A DNA stretch of 64,000 bases from Chaetoderma sp. LZ-2023a (taxonomy: Eukaryota > Mollusca > Caudofoveata > Chaetodermatida > Chaetodermatidae). The position numbers and the translations under genes were made by a program. The stretch spans positions 25,052,714 through 25,116,713 of the forward strand of contig CM067363.1 of assembly GCA_034401795.1 (NCBI GenBank), in the 5' to 3' direction. The notes below the pieces were generated by a model. That model did not search any database and had not been told where the DNA came from. It was given only the letters and a program-made list of their open reading frames with translations. Below are positions 1 to 12,164 of this stretch, piece by piece (within the stretch, counting starts at the first letter, position 1; each line of letters begins with the position of its first letter).

Positions 1-220
1 CCCATCTCTAGCTAAGTCAAATTAGTTTCAAAATATTCAACCGCATTAAATAGTAGAGACATACAATTCTTGCAACGTGTCGGACTATTAAGAGTTAAAG
101 ACGGGCCTAATAGATTCAATTATGACGTAATGATTATGACGTCATCCTATACACTGATTAGCTGATTATGACGTCATATTGATAGATAAATACTCCGGAA
201 AGGTGAATTGGCCCCATATA
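1..220. repeat. Truncated copy of a 0.4-kb interspersed repeat with TGACGTCA motifs
   Basis: This starts inside the right arm of a foldback (TCAAATTAGTTTCAAAATATTC), continues through an AT-rich stretch ending in ACGTGTCGGACT, contains two TGACGTCAT palindromes, and ends with CTCCGGAAAGGTGAATT. The same order of blocks recurs at about 30905-31385, 40800-41205 and 51655-52025. The full copies end in CACCTTTCCAG and CTGGAAAGGTCC, so this looks like a non-autonomous inverted-repeat element cut by the window edge. No coding capacity is seen. Confidence 0.6.
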
Positions 221-536
221 CATGGCATAGCTATATACAGCCCGTGTTGATATGTGCATACCACCTATCTGAGATCGGAGCAACCCCCATAGGAGATCAT
301 GTGGCGACAGGCGGAGCAGTATGGATATTCCCAGGCGGGTGTACGTGTCACTACATGGACCCTATAGGCAGGCCCTGTGTGTGTACAACAATGATTTCCC
401 GGATGGATCCCGGATAGGCCCCAATGCATATATATTGTAATGCTTTGCGGTGGATGTTCACGTGTATTCTGATATTGTGGAACGATTTAGCAACAATTCT
501 GATCACATATAATAGTTTGATACTCGTATTATGCAG

Positions 537-645
537 GTACCAGCAGTTTTCACCGTACGATGCGAAGTTGTTGGTTGACCTATTCTACATAGGGGAGGGA
601 CTCCCAACAAACCTTTCCGAACAAGAAGAGGAAATACTTGCGTAA
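537..645 (+). CDS. Possible terminal exon of an unidentified gene
   Basis: An open stretch follows a possible acceptor (TATTATGCAG) and ends at a TAA at 643-645. It encodes about 36 residues with an acidic C-terminus ending LSEQEEEILA. The reading is compact and not low-complexity, unlike the surrounding AT-rich DNA. No family is recognised, the polypyrimidine tract is weak, and no clear AATAAA follows within about 100 bases. It could also be a chance ORF. Confidence 0.3.
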
Positions 646-1387
646 TGTTGCCTTTCAGTCAAATACAAACTTATTCAGCGTCGCACTGTTACGGGAATGC
701 ATTGATGGAAAGAAACATGTATATTTGACATACCCATTCACTTAAAAGCCCTGAAAATAATGCTTGAGCAAGGAAAGAGCCGATTTTAAAACACGAAATG
801 CGTATAGTAAACCACACCCATGACGTCATTTATCGGGGTCGACCATTTAAGATGTCAAAATGACATGCTAGAGGGGAACACGGCACACCTTTTGTATTTA
901 TCATAGCTCATTTCAGGCCATATGAGAATAAGAATGGTATATTCTGATGCCGAAAAATAGTATCTATGTGATGTAAATACACAAAAAATTCAAGAGAACT
1001 GCTGTAACCCGCCGCTTGACATTAGACATAATTCAACCGTGGGAATTTTGTTGAGCCCTCTTGACTAGCCACGCCCCAGGTTGAGAGGTCACGGCCTATC
1101 ATCTTGTTCAAGAATTATTATATTTCTTGAGGTGTTCACAACTTTATCCAGCAATGAAAACTTAATTCTGAACGAATTTATAACACAGCCAGTCGTCCAA
1201 ACAAATATTCGTAGCCATATATATTGATGGAATCAGCAATTAGGTTATACATGTGATTTATAGACACGTCAAATTAGAGAGTTTTCCCAAATAATACTAC
1301 GTCATTACGCTTCTGGCCAATCAAATGTTGATGTAAAAACAGCAGATATGCTCTCTGGAGAGTATAAAAGGCAGCCGAATAGGGGTA
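646..1387. other. AT-rich non-coding DNA
   Basis: No ORF worth calling. One CATGACGTCATT palindrome lies near 820. The end of this stretch runs into the LINE remnant. Confidence 0.5.
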
Positions 1388-1636
1388 AACCAAATCCTAC
1401 ATAAATATAAAATAAAGATAAGTCCAAACGGTGATCAATGCAAAATCCCAGAAACTTTGCAACATCTGATGCTAGAATGTCCAAAATATAAATATGCAAG
1501 AAACAATTTGGAAGAAATCTTGACCCAAAAAAATATAAAGGACACTCCACTGTGGCTACTCCTGAAAGATCCTAAAGAAGACATAAAACAAGAATTATTA
1601 TTTATCCTTAAAGAAACTGGAAAAAGGCCAATATAA
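1388..1636 (+). pseudogene. LINE reverse transcriptase C-terminus (remnant)
   Basis: Read from AAC at 1388 to TAA at 1634-1636, the plus strand encodes the end of a non-LTR retrotransposon ORF2. It includes the typical cysteine-histidine tail pattern: a Cys, then ETLQHLMLECPKY and a basic-leucine helix. In LINEs of the Jockey/I/Tad group this zinc-knuckle-like tail follows the reverse transcriptase or RNase H domain. The upstream part of ORF2 is missing, so the copy is 5'-truncated or rearranged. An A-rich stretch (to about 1810) with further LINE-like codon bias follows. Confidence 0.6.
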
Positions 1637-2306
1637 TGTAGCTAAACTCACCTGGAAAACAAAAATTCAACCCGGAGGCGGAATCATCTCTTCTCACAAA
1701 TGCAATAATGGAAAAAGACAAACTACAAGAAACCGAGCAAAGAAAAGTAAGAATAGAAAATGAGAACAGATTTGGAAAAGAATTAAGGAAAGAATTATCA
1801 ATATAACACACAGATATAAAGAGGATACACCTAGATCAGGGTTGAGAGGTTAAGGTACACTCCCTCATGCATACACGCACGCTCACACGAGCACGCGCGC
1901 ACACATGCACACAACAAACAAACAAAAATAACCCCACACAAATCTAAGTCAACAAATGATAATAATAGCACGCATAGAAATAAATTCGACCAACTTTGAA
2001 GGAAGGAATCTATTGGCCAAGAAGGTATTAGCTTCTGCTAGAACAAGTACAGATTCACCACCCCAGAGGGTATTATTATTATAATAACAACAACAGAACA
2101 GATAACAGCACTGATAGGTATATACTAAAACAACATAAAACTATACATCAAATATCGAGGAAACATAAACCAAAAAAAAAAAAAAAAGAAGAAAAAACCC
2201 CAAACAAACACAAACAAACCACAAAACCCCAAATAATATGGAAAGACGTAAATAAGAACAGGCAGATAATAAGCCGTAGAAAAGAGGAACGATAGATAGG
2301 CAAGGA

Positions 2307-2496
<190 letters not shown>

Positions 2497-2703
2497 AACA
2501 ATAACTACAGCATCAGAACAGATAGTGGTCCTGACAGACATACTCTAAAATAGTATTAAACTATACATCAATATATCGAACTAAAGATAGATACAGATAG
2601 GTTAACAAACAATAACCCAAACAATCTGTAAAGATTAAAACAAGTACGTACAGATTAAAAAAATAAATAAATCAAATAAATAAATAAATTTAAAAAAAAA
2701 AAG

Positions 2704-2705
<2 letters not shown>

Positions 2706-2762
<57 letters not shown>
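2706..2762. repeat. (TA)n microsatellite, about 28 units
   Basis: A pure dinucleotide run in the second copy of the duplicated A-rich segment, at the equivalent place to the longer run upstream. Confidence 0.95.
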
Positions 2763-2767
<5 letters not shown>

Positions 2768-2944
2768 GAAAAAGATGAACGATGGATAGCTAAGAAGGAA
2801 ATTACAGAAGCCAAGCAAACAAGATCAGAGCGCTCCCGCTTGCACTCAGCCCCTAATGAATAAATAAAATACAATTAAAAATAGAGACCTAAATGGCAGA
2901 AAACAAAGAAGAAACAAGTTTGCTAAATCCCCAGATACACAACT

Positions 2945-3640
2945 TTGAGGGAGAATAGCAAAGAAGAGGAAGGGAAGACGACCAAAATAGTGAGGGTCAA
3001 GGGTAAAGATTTCAAACCATCAACAATCCCAATGATTAAACTATATACACGACTTAAAAAAATAATAGGAGATCCAATAAGAATGGAACCCAGTGGAGAA
3101 GATCTAATAATAGAATGTCAAACATATGAACAATCAGAAAAATTAAAAACCATAGAAGTTATAGACAAATGGAATGTCCGAATAGTAACAGAAATAGCAT
3201 GTACAAAAGAAATAGTAGGTGTAATAACTAATGTACCTCTCTACTACACAGAGAAAATACGAAGGAAAAGGCTTAAAAGCCAACATGTATCTGGAGTCCG
3301 AAGAATTATGAAAGAAGGAATCCCTACTAAAACAGTAAAGATAAGCCTTCACTTAAAATCCTTGCCAAGCAGAGTAATAATAAACAGAATATCCCACAAA
3401 ATATTTAAACAGATTCAATCAAAGCCACATAGATGCTTTAAATGTCAAAGGTATAACCATACAACAAAAAAATGTAGAAGTAAAGAGAGGTGCATAAACT
3501 GTGATGAGAAAAACTGCCACGAAAAAAAACTGCTTGGCCCAACCAAAATGCTACAACTGTAAAGGCCCTCACCGGACATCCGCAAAACAATGGCCCCCCC
3601 CCCCCCCCCCCCCCGTAAAAAGACCACTGTTAAAAACATA
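2945..3640 (+). pseudogene. LINE ORF1 (gag-like, CCHC zinc knuckles), frameshifted
   Basis: The 205-residue frame to 3562 is lysine-rich and ends in gag-type zinc knuckles. The first is CFKCQRYNHTTKKC, a perfect CX2CX4HX4C. The second (CINCDEKNC) is broken by a shift, and the pattern continues in the next frame (CPTKCYNCKGPHRTS) up to the C-tract at 3592. This order, a basic nucleic-acid-binding region followed by CCHC knuckles, is the ORF1 of Jockey/I-type LINEs, which coats the RNA for retrotransposition. No endonuclease or reverse transcriptase follows: the sequence passes into homopolymers and satellite, so the copy is truncated at its 3' side. Confidence 0.7.
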
Positions 3641-3671
3641 AAAATTGAAAAGAACTAGGGGGGGGGGGGGG
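3592..3671. repeat. Poly-C and poly-G tracts
   Basis: A C run of about 23 at 3592-3614 and a G run of about 13 at 3659-3671 lie 45 bases apart on the same strand. They mark the edge between the LINE ORF1 and the satellite block and may form a hairpin. Such runs are also prone to sequencing length error. Confidence 0.85.
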
Positions 3672-3689
3672 AAGAAGGGAAAAAACCCC

Positions 3690-4750
3690 TAAAAAACCTG
3701 ATTGACTAACCGAACAGATAAATGGAACATGTGGACTGACTGACTATATAGACTGTCCAACTGACTGCCAAATATCTACAAGAACTGACAGACAATGTAG
3801 ACTGACCAAACTACAGACTGTTTAGACTGACTATATAGAACGTCTGACTGTTCAGACTGACTCACTGACTGTACAGACGGACTAGGAAGAATGACTGACT
3901 GTCTACGTAGAAGAACAGAATGACTGACTAACTGTCAAAATGTACAGACTTACTGACAGTTCGCCCGACTGCTTGCCTGATAATGTAGACTAACTAAAAG
4001 ACTATGAAGATGGACTATATAGACTGACCAACTAAAATACTATGCAGACTGACAAACAGATTATATAAAGTGACTAACAATGTAGAATGTGTAGACTGAC
4101 CAACTAACGGAATGAATGGGCTGACGGTATGACTGTAGATAGAACAAATGACAGACTGGGTAGATGGACAGACTGGCTATGTAGACTGACTAACAGTGGA
4201 GGTTGGCAGAATATATGGAATGACAGACTATGAAGACTGACTCACTGACCGTGAAGACGGCGTATCTGACTAAGTAGACTGACTAATAACAACCGGAAGA
4301 ATCCGACCGAATGACTATAAACGGGAGAACTGACTGACTGCATAGACTGATTAAATGCCTGACTATACCATTATACATAATGGACTGGGTAGACTTACTG
4401 ACTGATCGAATGACTATTTGCCGGACAGACTGATTAACTGACAGGGACGACTGATTGACTATATAGACTGACTGACTGTAAACTAATTGAATGACTGACT
4501 ATGAAGATTAACTGATTGTATAGACTATATGACTATGTAGAATGACTGACTGACCGAAGGGTGGACGGACAGGTCGGCTGACTGACTATGCAGTATGCCC
4601 AACTGACTGACTGACATACTATGTAAATTGACTACCCGACTGACTAACTAATTAGACTGACAGTGGGGACTGACTGGAGAGTAACCAACTAACAGACTGT
4701 ATAGACTGACTGACTGACTGTATAGAATGACCGACTGACTATAAACTAGA
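3690..4750. repeat. Degenerate GACTGACT-type satellite
   Basis: About 1 kb made of variants of GACTGACTGACTATATAGACTGAC, with units of 4 and about 8-24 bases heavily diverged and no long ORF. The same style resumes at 5623-6366 and 11577-11910, so one original array was opened by a G-rich minisatellite and by a DNA transposon. Confidence 0.85.
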
Positions 4751-4756
4751 ACAATA

Positions 4757-4920
4757 TATCACTAACCTTTATTACTAACCGTCCTTCGGAAGGGACGTTA
4801 AGAGTTGGCCCCGTCTGCCCAATGGACACGATAAGCAGACGTAAAAGAACTCATGGACTGAGGTTGGAATCCCTCAAAAAGCGAAACCATTGATAGGATC
4901 TTGGACATTAGGCATTAACT
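4757..4920. repeat. Structured module with TCCTTCGGAAGG core, copy 1
   Basis: Contains CTAACCGTCCTTCGGAAGGGACG, then CCCGTCTGCCC ... GCAGACGTAAAAGAACTC, then ATGGACTGAGGTTGGAATCC. Related copies lie at 5703-5775 (partial), 11583-11770 and 13783-13990. CGTCTGC and GCAGACG are exactly complementary across a 16-base loop, and CCTTCGGAAGG is itself a near-palindrome, so an RNA or single strand could fold into two hairpins. It may be a SINE-like core or a satellite subunit. No Pol III boxes were identified. Confidence 0.6.
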
Positions 4921-4934
4921 GACAGACTGACTGA

Positions 4935-5622
4935 ATAATGGATGGGGCGGGGGTGGGGTGGACGATGGGGGGGGAGGAAGATAAAAGGGAGGGGTGGACG
5001 ATGGGTGACGGGCGGGGGTAAGGGCAAAGGAAAGTGGATGGATGGGGCGGGGCGGGGCGGGGCGGGGCGGCGGTGTGGTGGATGATGGGTGACGGGAGGA
5101 GGAAGATAAAAGAAAGTGGCCAGACGTGGTGGGGTGAGGGCAAAGGAAAGTGGATGGATGGGGAGGGGGGTGGGGTGGACGATGGGTGATGGGGGGAGGA
5201 AGATAAAAGGAAGGGGCCGGATGGGGAGGGGTGGACGATGGGTGACGGGCGGGGTGAGGACAAAGGAAAGTGGATGGATGGGGCGGGGTGGGGTGGACGA
5301 TGGGTTATGGGAGGAGGAAGATAAAAGAAAGTGGCCGGATGGGGTGGGGTGGCATGAGGACAAAGGAAAGTGGATGGATGGGGCGGGGGTGGGTGGACGA
5401 TGGGTGACGGGAGGAGGAAGATAAAAGAAAGTGGCCGGATGAGGTGGGTGGGATGAGGGCAAAGGAAAGTGGATGGATGGGGCGGGGGTGGGGTGGATGA
5501 TGGGTGACGGGGGGGGGGGGGGGGGGAATTGGGGGGAAGATAAAAGGAAGGGGCCGGATGGGGAGGGGTGGACAATGGGTGACGGGCGGGTGAGGGCAAA
5601 GGAAAGTGGATGGATGGACTGA
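4935..5622. repeat. G-rich minisatellite, about 100-138-bp units
   Basis: AAAGGAAAGTGGATGG recurs at about 5028, 5143, 5263, 5363, 5463 and 5601. Each unit also has GGACGATGGGTGACGGG and GGAGGAAGATAAAAG. The plus strand is strongly purine-rich with many runs of four or more G, including five consecutive GGGGCGG units at 5046-5072 and an 18-base G run at 5509-5526. The Pro/His-rich ORFs on the minus strand are products of the repeat, not genes. Confidence 0.9.
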
Positions 5623-6366
5623 CTAACTTACTGTGCAGAAAGACTAACTTACTGGATAGAGTAACCAACTGACAAACCATATAAACTGACTGACTATATA
5701 GAACAAATAAATAACTGAAAACCAGAACATTACAATGCTAACCTTTACTACTAACCGTCCTTCGGAAGGACAACTACAACTGACTGACTGGGTAAAATAG
5801 CGGACTGACTGACTGTATAGACTGACTATATGCCCACCTGCCCACTTAACGAACTATGTAGAATGACTAACTATATAGGAGAACTGATTGGCTATACAAA
5901 CTGGCTGACTGTGCAGACTGACAAAATGACTGGGTAGCTAGACCACCTGACGGACCGGACAGAATGACAGACTAACTGTGCAGAATAACTGACTGTGGGG
6001 GATGATGAACTATATAGACGGAACAACTGTAAAGAAGAATTAACCGACTGCGTTGACTGGGTAGCTGATTTCCTAACTTACTGAATAGAATGACTGCCTG
6101 ACTGAATGTAAGTAAATTAACTAGCTGACTGTTCATGTAGGCTAACTGACTGTAAAGACTATATGACTGTGTAGAATGACCGACCAACTGACTGGCCTAC
6201 CGGCAGATCGGCCGGCTGGCAAACCCAACGAATGACTATGTAGAATGACCAGCCGACTAGCTTAATCGCTGTATAGATTGACCACGTAACTAGTTAGACT
6301 TACTGTATAGACTGACTAACTTACTGGGTAGAGTAACCAACTGACAGACCGTATAAACTGACTGAC
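5623..6366. repeat. GACTGACT-type satellite with partial TCCTTCGGA module
   Basis: The degenerate array continues. At 5703-5775 it carries the first half of the module (GAACATTACAATGCTAACC, CCGTCCTTCGGAAGGAC) without the second hairpin and the ATGGACTGAGG tail. The array ends abruptly at the transposon target site TACA (6367-6370). Confidence 0.8.
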
Positions 6367-7617
6367 TACAGGGTTATTCCGTATAAGATGGACCAATGCC
6401 CGTCAACTCATAGTCACGGATTTCCTTCAAACTTTCTCAGTGTGAGCATATGTATGTTTTAGTTGAGCATGACAATTTTTTAACTGATATGTGAAATACT
6501 TTTTGAAAAATGCCCTCTCAAAGACCCCTATGCTAAAATTGACAAAAGTTTCAAGTACAAATCCAATGTTTGAGACATCATATCTCATCCAATATACTGT
6601 TTACGATACTAGATCTTTTCATTCTAATGCTCTGGTCAGCATACTTGAGGAAAATAACAAGCAATATGTGTTGACTTGTTTTGGGTGTGTTTTAGGCGTC
6701 ACCAAAAACGTTAAAAACAGCTAATTTTCCTGTTTCAACAAAATTTGGTGATACAGTAAAATGTATATTATAGTTGCTGTAACTAAATGATTTCTACCCA
6801 GTTCACTAGAGCTAATATTAGCTTAGTAATATTTACTGACTAACAGCAAGGTTTGCTCATCAAAAAATTTGGGGGGCCCAATGCACCACCCCTGTTCACA
6901 AAAGAGGGCCAACTTCATCGCCTATTAAGTCAAAATAACCCCTTTCAATTTTTATTTTATTTTGGTGAATGGTAGATATATGGTCAATAGTTACATGGTT
7001 AAAAGTTGCACTCTTACATTTGTTCCCTTTTCGAGCTATGGCATATTAGAAATGTGATATTTTTGTAAAACTTGTACGATATTCCATTTTTGGGGGTTAA
7101 TAATTTTAAAATTATAGGGCCTAGAGGCATGAAACAAGCGATACAACCAGTTCTCCTGCTATATTAGAAGAACCAATCAGCATTCCCTGGTTATATAATA
7201 CATAAACATCGATTTTCTAGACCCAAAGACCTGACTCTGTTAAAATTTGACATTTTTCGCGACAATCTAATTTGTTTTAAAAAGTTTAAAATATCTCCAC
7301 TTTAGCATTTTAGATACTTTTTCATCATAGGTGGACATTGAATGGTATATTATGGTCATATTAGTACAGCTACATGGACTTCTATGGCCATTTATAGACA
7401 ATTTTGACACACTGCGACCAGGCCAATATGTGTAATCTCTCATACTAAAGTATGCCTAAATGTCACCCATTTCATGGAATTATTTAATAAACTGAGACAG
7501 GCATTGGTTAATACACATGATATAATATAAAAGTGTTAAGAGATAGTACATAATACTACATACCTCAGCAATAATTGATGATACGGTACATGATCCAGCA
7601 TATACCGCTCCTCCAAA

Positions 7618-10142
7618 TTATTTAAATACTCCATTTATAAAGTCGATATCAGTTTGTGGAAAAGTGTACTGCCGGCCAGTTGCTGTCAATGGTGTTGACA
7701 CCTTACTTAGAATGTCACAAAAAGGAACCCAGCACTGGTCTGTGCGCCTTGGCCAACTAAAGGATCGAGCTGGTCCATGCGGCTTCATAAACGAAATGAG
7801 ACAGTCCTCATTTTCTAGACTAATTTCTAACACTATGCCAAACCACCAATTTTTGTCATACAATGCACCAACATAGTCACTCAAAGACAGTTCCATAGGG
7901 ATATTTAAATTCTGAATCTCTGATGACATACCAGGTTGTGTGTTAGAAAATGACCGAGTGTATGAAACATCATCAGTTGAAATTCGCTTTACTGTGATAG
8001 AGTTAGTGTCATTTGGAACAAACGAATGGAATGACCTGGTTCCTTGCACTGTTTTGGCAAGGAGATACCGCTCTTCCAACATTGTATGATGGCTCTGGAT
8101 CTCATCTTTACTAACTAAGAAGAACTTGATCTTGCTTATGTTCTGTTGGCTGAATTCATACAATTCACTAGCATTTCGTATAAGCGCTGTTTGCAGACTA
8201 GCCCTTGCGGCTAAGCGCTTCACTGTGCCACCGATACCGTCGCAAACACCTTTACCATGGCTGGTAGCAAAGAAATGCCATTCTGCCTTAATATCAAAAT
8301 CTGAATAATGATGGCAGACATTAATAAAGTTTTTGAAGTTCTTGTATTGTCCTGCACACCCATCACTAAAGTATTTAATTATATGAATATTGGGATACTT
8401 TTCCTTCAAATATCTTGTAAAAATTTCCTGAAAACAGTACACAGTATTTGTTTCGTGTTTCAGACACTCAGAGATGAAGCATACATTTTCTTCATTCAAC
8501 TTTCCATAAGCCTTAACATAAAATGCCAAAGGATGTATCGTGACTTGAGAATTGTTCCAATAAAATCCCTGTACACAATCTTGCACAATAATGCTGTAAT
8601 TTTCAGCAAAGTCGAGAACAACAATGGCAGTAGTGTCATCTAAATCATGTTTGCACGCTTTCAAGAATTCACTTTGAGATTTCGCTATGAAGGAATGTGG
8701 TGTTAATTCTTGGATCCGTTGACATAATATAGAAATAAAATCTTCAACTGATACTTCTCGGCGCATGATTTCAATTCGGTCTGTGGATACCCATTCATTG
8801 AATTTAATAATGTCATCCTCATCCATGTGCTCGTAAAGGTCTTGCTCTAAGTAAGTTTTGAGAAATGCAGTTCCTGGACACTTTTCACATCGTTGCAGCA
8901 TGCAATTTCTAGAACTACTGTCACATACAGATTTGTCAATTAGGTTATGATAGTCTTCAGAGATAACATCCACCATAAACTTTACATTTTGGTGCTTTTC
9001 GCATACACAAACATTGTGGCTGCCGCTAGAAGAAACAGTTACACACCATTTGGGTCTTAACTCAACAAATTTAGAGAAACCAATTTTAAGTCCAGTTTCT
9101 GTTTTGAAATTAGCATGTACTGCCTTCAAATTTGTCAGGATTAGCCGTTTTTGCTTATGTTCTTTGGTACCACAAATTCTTATAGTAACAAAATCATTTT
9201 CCCCGGGTAATAGTCTAGATACAGTATCATCTTGGTAGTAGTTAATAACACTATCTAGTGTATGCTGATCAAGCTTATTTCTTTTAAAGGTTTCACGATC
9301 AGCGAGTATTCCATCATTCTGCGCAAGTTGTCTGGCTTGTTTCACCATATAACGCGTAACACCACATGCCTGAAAAACCTGAACAGTTTTATCTATCGAC
9401 CATGATTTAGGTGTAATAGTCAATACTTGTATCTTTTGATTTCGTGATGACACAGACAGTTTTTCATTCATGTTCGATACCAAGTAGTCCACATCTAACT
9501 TAGAATCACATGTACATTCAGTTTGTAAAGTGTCAGCAACTAATTTATTAGGTGGAAAACCTAGGTGGGATGCCACGTGACTTGTTGTTGCTTCTGCCAT
9601 TTGTTTGATTTTTCGTTTACCATATGATACTTTCCTTTCTGAATGGACACTCTTTAGGGGAGAAACTCCAACTGCTGAGAAACTAGAGTTGAGGCATTCA
9701 GCATTACTGTACAAAGTATCTGCTATGGCCATTGATTCCGGTTCACTGTCACTACAATCTGTCAGGTTATTAATTTTCTGCAAACAATGATGGCAAATCT
9801 TTTGGCCAGGTTGTTTTCTCTCTCTAGTTTTCGACTGTATTAATGCCACAATTTCTTGATCTATATTAATCCCTTTTTAATAAGCTTTTTGTGAACTTTT
9901 AGGGGATCACAACATGAAGTGTTCTGCTTCATCATCGGGAATATATGCAGATAGTGTTTCTTGTGGCAACAGCACACTGTTTCTAAACTATCCTCACTCT
10001 GGCCGCTTCTCATTGCAACAAGTGTTTTATCTGTAGCCGTCAATTGTACAACATCATTTACAGAGCATTTATCCGTAAACTTATGACATTTATCATTAGT
10101 GAGATGTCCAACTGAACAAAATGTCTCTGGTAATTCAGCCAT
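7618..10142 (-). pseudogene. Putative DDE-type transposase, about 840 residues, one frameshift
   Basis: The gene begins at ATG 10142 (MAELPETFCSVGHL), with a Cys/His-rich N-terminus. The frame stops at 9861-9863, but one extra base in the AAAAAGGG run near 9870 would join it to the 743-residue frame ending at 7618; the first residues of that frame have no ATG of their own. Zinc-binding clusters include CHHCLQKI and CMLQRCEKCPG. Candidate catalytic segments in order are VVLDFAENYSIIVQD, IIKYFSDGCAGQYKNF and WHFFATSHGKGVCDGIGG, with acidic residues spaced as in DDE/D transposases. Similar ORFs are, to my recollection, common unnamed proteins in invertebrate genomes. A single shift is the only obvious damage, so the copy is young or the shift is a sequencing error. 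Confidence 0.7.
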
Positions 10143-10594
10143 TGCGCAACGTGTCCTAGTCAAAGTTTACACTTTTCAAATTAAAAGGCCTAATTTATCA
10201 TTAAAATGTATAGTGAATTATTAAATTTCTAAAGTAAATATCTAAACATTTGTGTATCAGCAACAATGTCAATGTTTCAAAGCAGTAATTATTAAACACT
10301 TTCACTGGTCATGCTGCCTAATCTTGATCACTTAAAATGCTTGACTGAACTCTTGTTGATAGCAATACTTGCATGCAGATCTCTGAGAAAAACTGAGACC
10401 ATGTGACTAGTCAATATCACCTCACTACCTATGTCTATTACAGCAATTGACCTAATTATATAAAAAGCTCTGAAGGTTGAGTTATTTTCTCTAGATATGA
10501 AATCTCTCAGTCTTTATTAACACTGGATAACTCAAGACTGAGTGATGAGCTGTTGCAGCTCGACCAGCTTACAGTACAAACTCTGTACCTGGTG

Positions 10595-10690
10595 TATATT
10601 TTGAAAATGATTTGACTGAAAATTATTGATGGCTAAGTCAGCAACCACTTATAGTCAAATTGTTTTTTAAATATTCTCCAGGCAATATGT
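10595..10690. repeat. Foldback repeat copy nested in the transposon
   Basis: TATTTTGAAAATGATTTGACTG on the left and AGTCAAATTGTTTTTTAAATATTC on the right flank a GATGGCTAAGTCAGCAACC loop. It is a diverged member of the TTGAATATTTTGAAA foldback family found throughout the window, lying between the transposase start and the right inverted repeat. Confidence 0.65.
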
Positions 10691-11576
10691 TATTCCCATT
10701 GAAAATGTTGTTGAATAATGACTTGTAGTTTACCCACAAAAATGTCAAATTTTAACAAAGTAAGGTTTTGACATCTCTAATAAGGCAGGGAAACGCGCTA
10801 CATCTCTTGTTTCATACTTCTAGTGTATACTTTTAAAATTATTAACTCCCCCAAAATCGAATATCATACAAGTTTTTGAAAAAATATCAGATTTTGTATT
10901 TGCCATAGCTCTAAAAGGAAACAAATGCAAGAGTGAACCTTTTGGCCCTGTAACCATTGACCATATATATAACATTCACCAAAATATTAAAAAAAATTGA
11001 AAGGGGTTATTTTGAAAAAAGATGTTATGAAGTCACCCCATTTTGGCGAACAGGGGTGGGGGTATGTCTCCCACAAAATTTTTGCGGAGCATATCTTGCC
11101 ATTAGGTAATAAATATCACTAAAGTAGCAGTAGCTCTAGTTAACAGGATAGAAATCATTTGTGTAAACCAAATACAAATACATTTTACGGCATCACCAAA
11201 TTTGGATTAAAATATGAAAAATCACATTTTTTGGCATTTTTGACGACCCCTAAAACAGGTCAGCACAAAATGCTTGTGATTTTCTCGAACTATGGTGACC
11301 AGACTGTTAAAATAAAAAGACCTAGTATTGTGAGCACTGTAGTCGGTGAGATATGAAGCCTCAAACATAGAAATTTTGTTACAAATTTTTGTCAATTTTA
11401 GGCAGGGGGTATTGGATAGGCCAGTTTTCAAAAATTATTTGACCTTTCACTATAATACTTGGAATTTCCTGTTAATACATACATATGCTTACTCTGACAA
11501 AGTATGAATAAAATCTGAAACTATGACTTGACGGATTTCAAAAATTTTGGTCCTTCTTATATGGAATGACCCTACA

Positions 11577-11910
11577 TAGAACAACTGACTAACTGAAAAC
11601 CAGAACATTACAATGCTAACCGTTACTACTAACCGTCCTTCGGAAGGGATGTAAAGAAGTTGGCCCCATCTGTGCAGTGGTTATGCTGAGTGGACGTGAA
11701 AGAACACATGGACTGAGGTTGGAATCCCTCGGAAAATGATAACATTGAAATGCTCTAAGACATCCAGAATTGAATGACTGAGTAGCCTTACTAACTAATT
11801 AGACTAACTAAATAACTATGGACACTGATGCACTGACTATCTAAAATGACTGACGGTAGATCGACCAACTGAGAGACTATGTAGACTGACTAATTGTATA
11901 GATATCGACC
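11577..11910. repeat. GACTGACT satellite remainder with TCCTTCGGA module copy
   Basis: Directly right of the transposon, AACTGACTAACTGAAAACC leads into the module (11600-11770) with CCGTCCTTCGGAAGGGATG and ATGGACTGAGGTTGGAATCC. Degenerate GACTGACT sequence follows. Here the second hairpin is weaker than in the other copies. Confidence 0.75.
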
Positions 11911-12160
11911 GACCGTAGACGACAAAATATGTAAATATATATAAACATCAACATTAAAACGAAAAAGGTAAGTACCTACGACAGGACGTATGCAGATATA
12001 AACATATGTAAGTAAGTATTGTAAGAGGATTACAGACCTTAAGAAGTAAGGAAAGGCAGAGTAGGTAAATTGATGTCCTAGAAAGAATGGAGGTAAGTTA
12101 CATTACATTAACTGACTGGTTGACAGACCAAAACATAATAAAGCCAGTCTAAAGCGCCCA
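11911..12160. other. No feature seen
   Basis: AT-rich sequence between the satellite families. No ORF or repeat structure was identified apart from a short resemblance to the flanking satellite. Confidence 0.5.
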
Positions 12161-12164
12161 AAGG

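Larger units (their letters stand above)
6371..11572 (-). mobile_element. 5.2-kb DNA transposon with long inverted repeats and TACA target duplication (Sola-like?)
   Basis: The ends are GGGTTATTCCGTATAAGA at 6371 and its near-complement TCTTATATGGAATGACCC ending at 11572, flanked by TACA at 6367-6370 and 11573-11576. The inverted repeats are long: blocks from 6371-7270 recur inverted in 10735-11572 (for example GTTAAAATTTGACATTTT against AATGTCAAATTTTAAC, and TTTAAAATTATAGGGCC against TTTTAAAATTATTAACTC), with clear divergence. It holds one minus-strand gene. Four-base target duplications and a large single transposase fit the Sola superfamily, but that assignment rests on memory of the family only. 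The element landed in the GACTGACT satellite. Confidence 0.85.

Noticed and set aside
4874-5680. 268- and 184-residue Pro/His/Ser-rich minus ORFs
   Set aside because: Produced by the G-rich minisatellite; repeats in frame by chance because the units are near multiples of three.
9014-9790. Plus-strand ORFs inside the transposase
   Set aside because: Shadows of the minus-strand coding frame; no domain and no independent start context.
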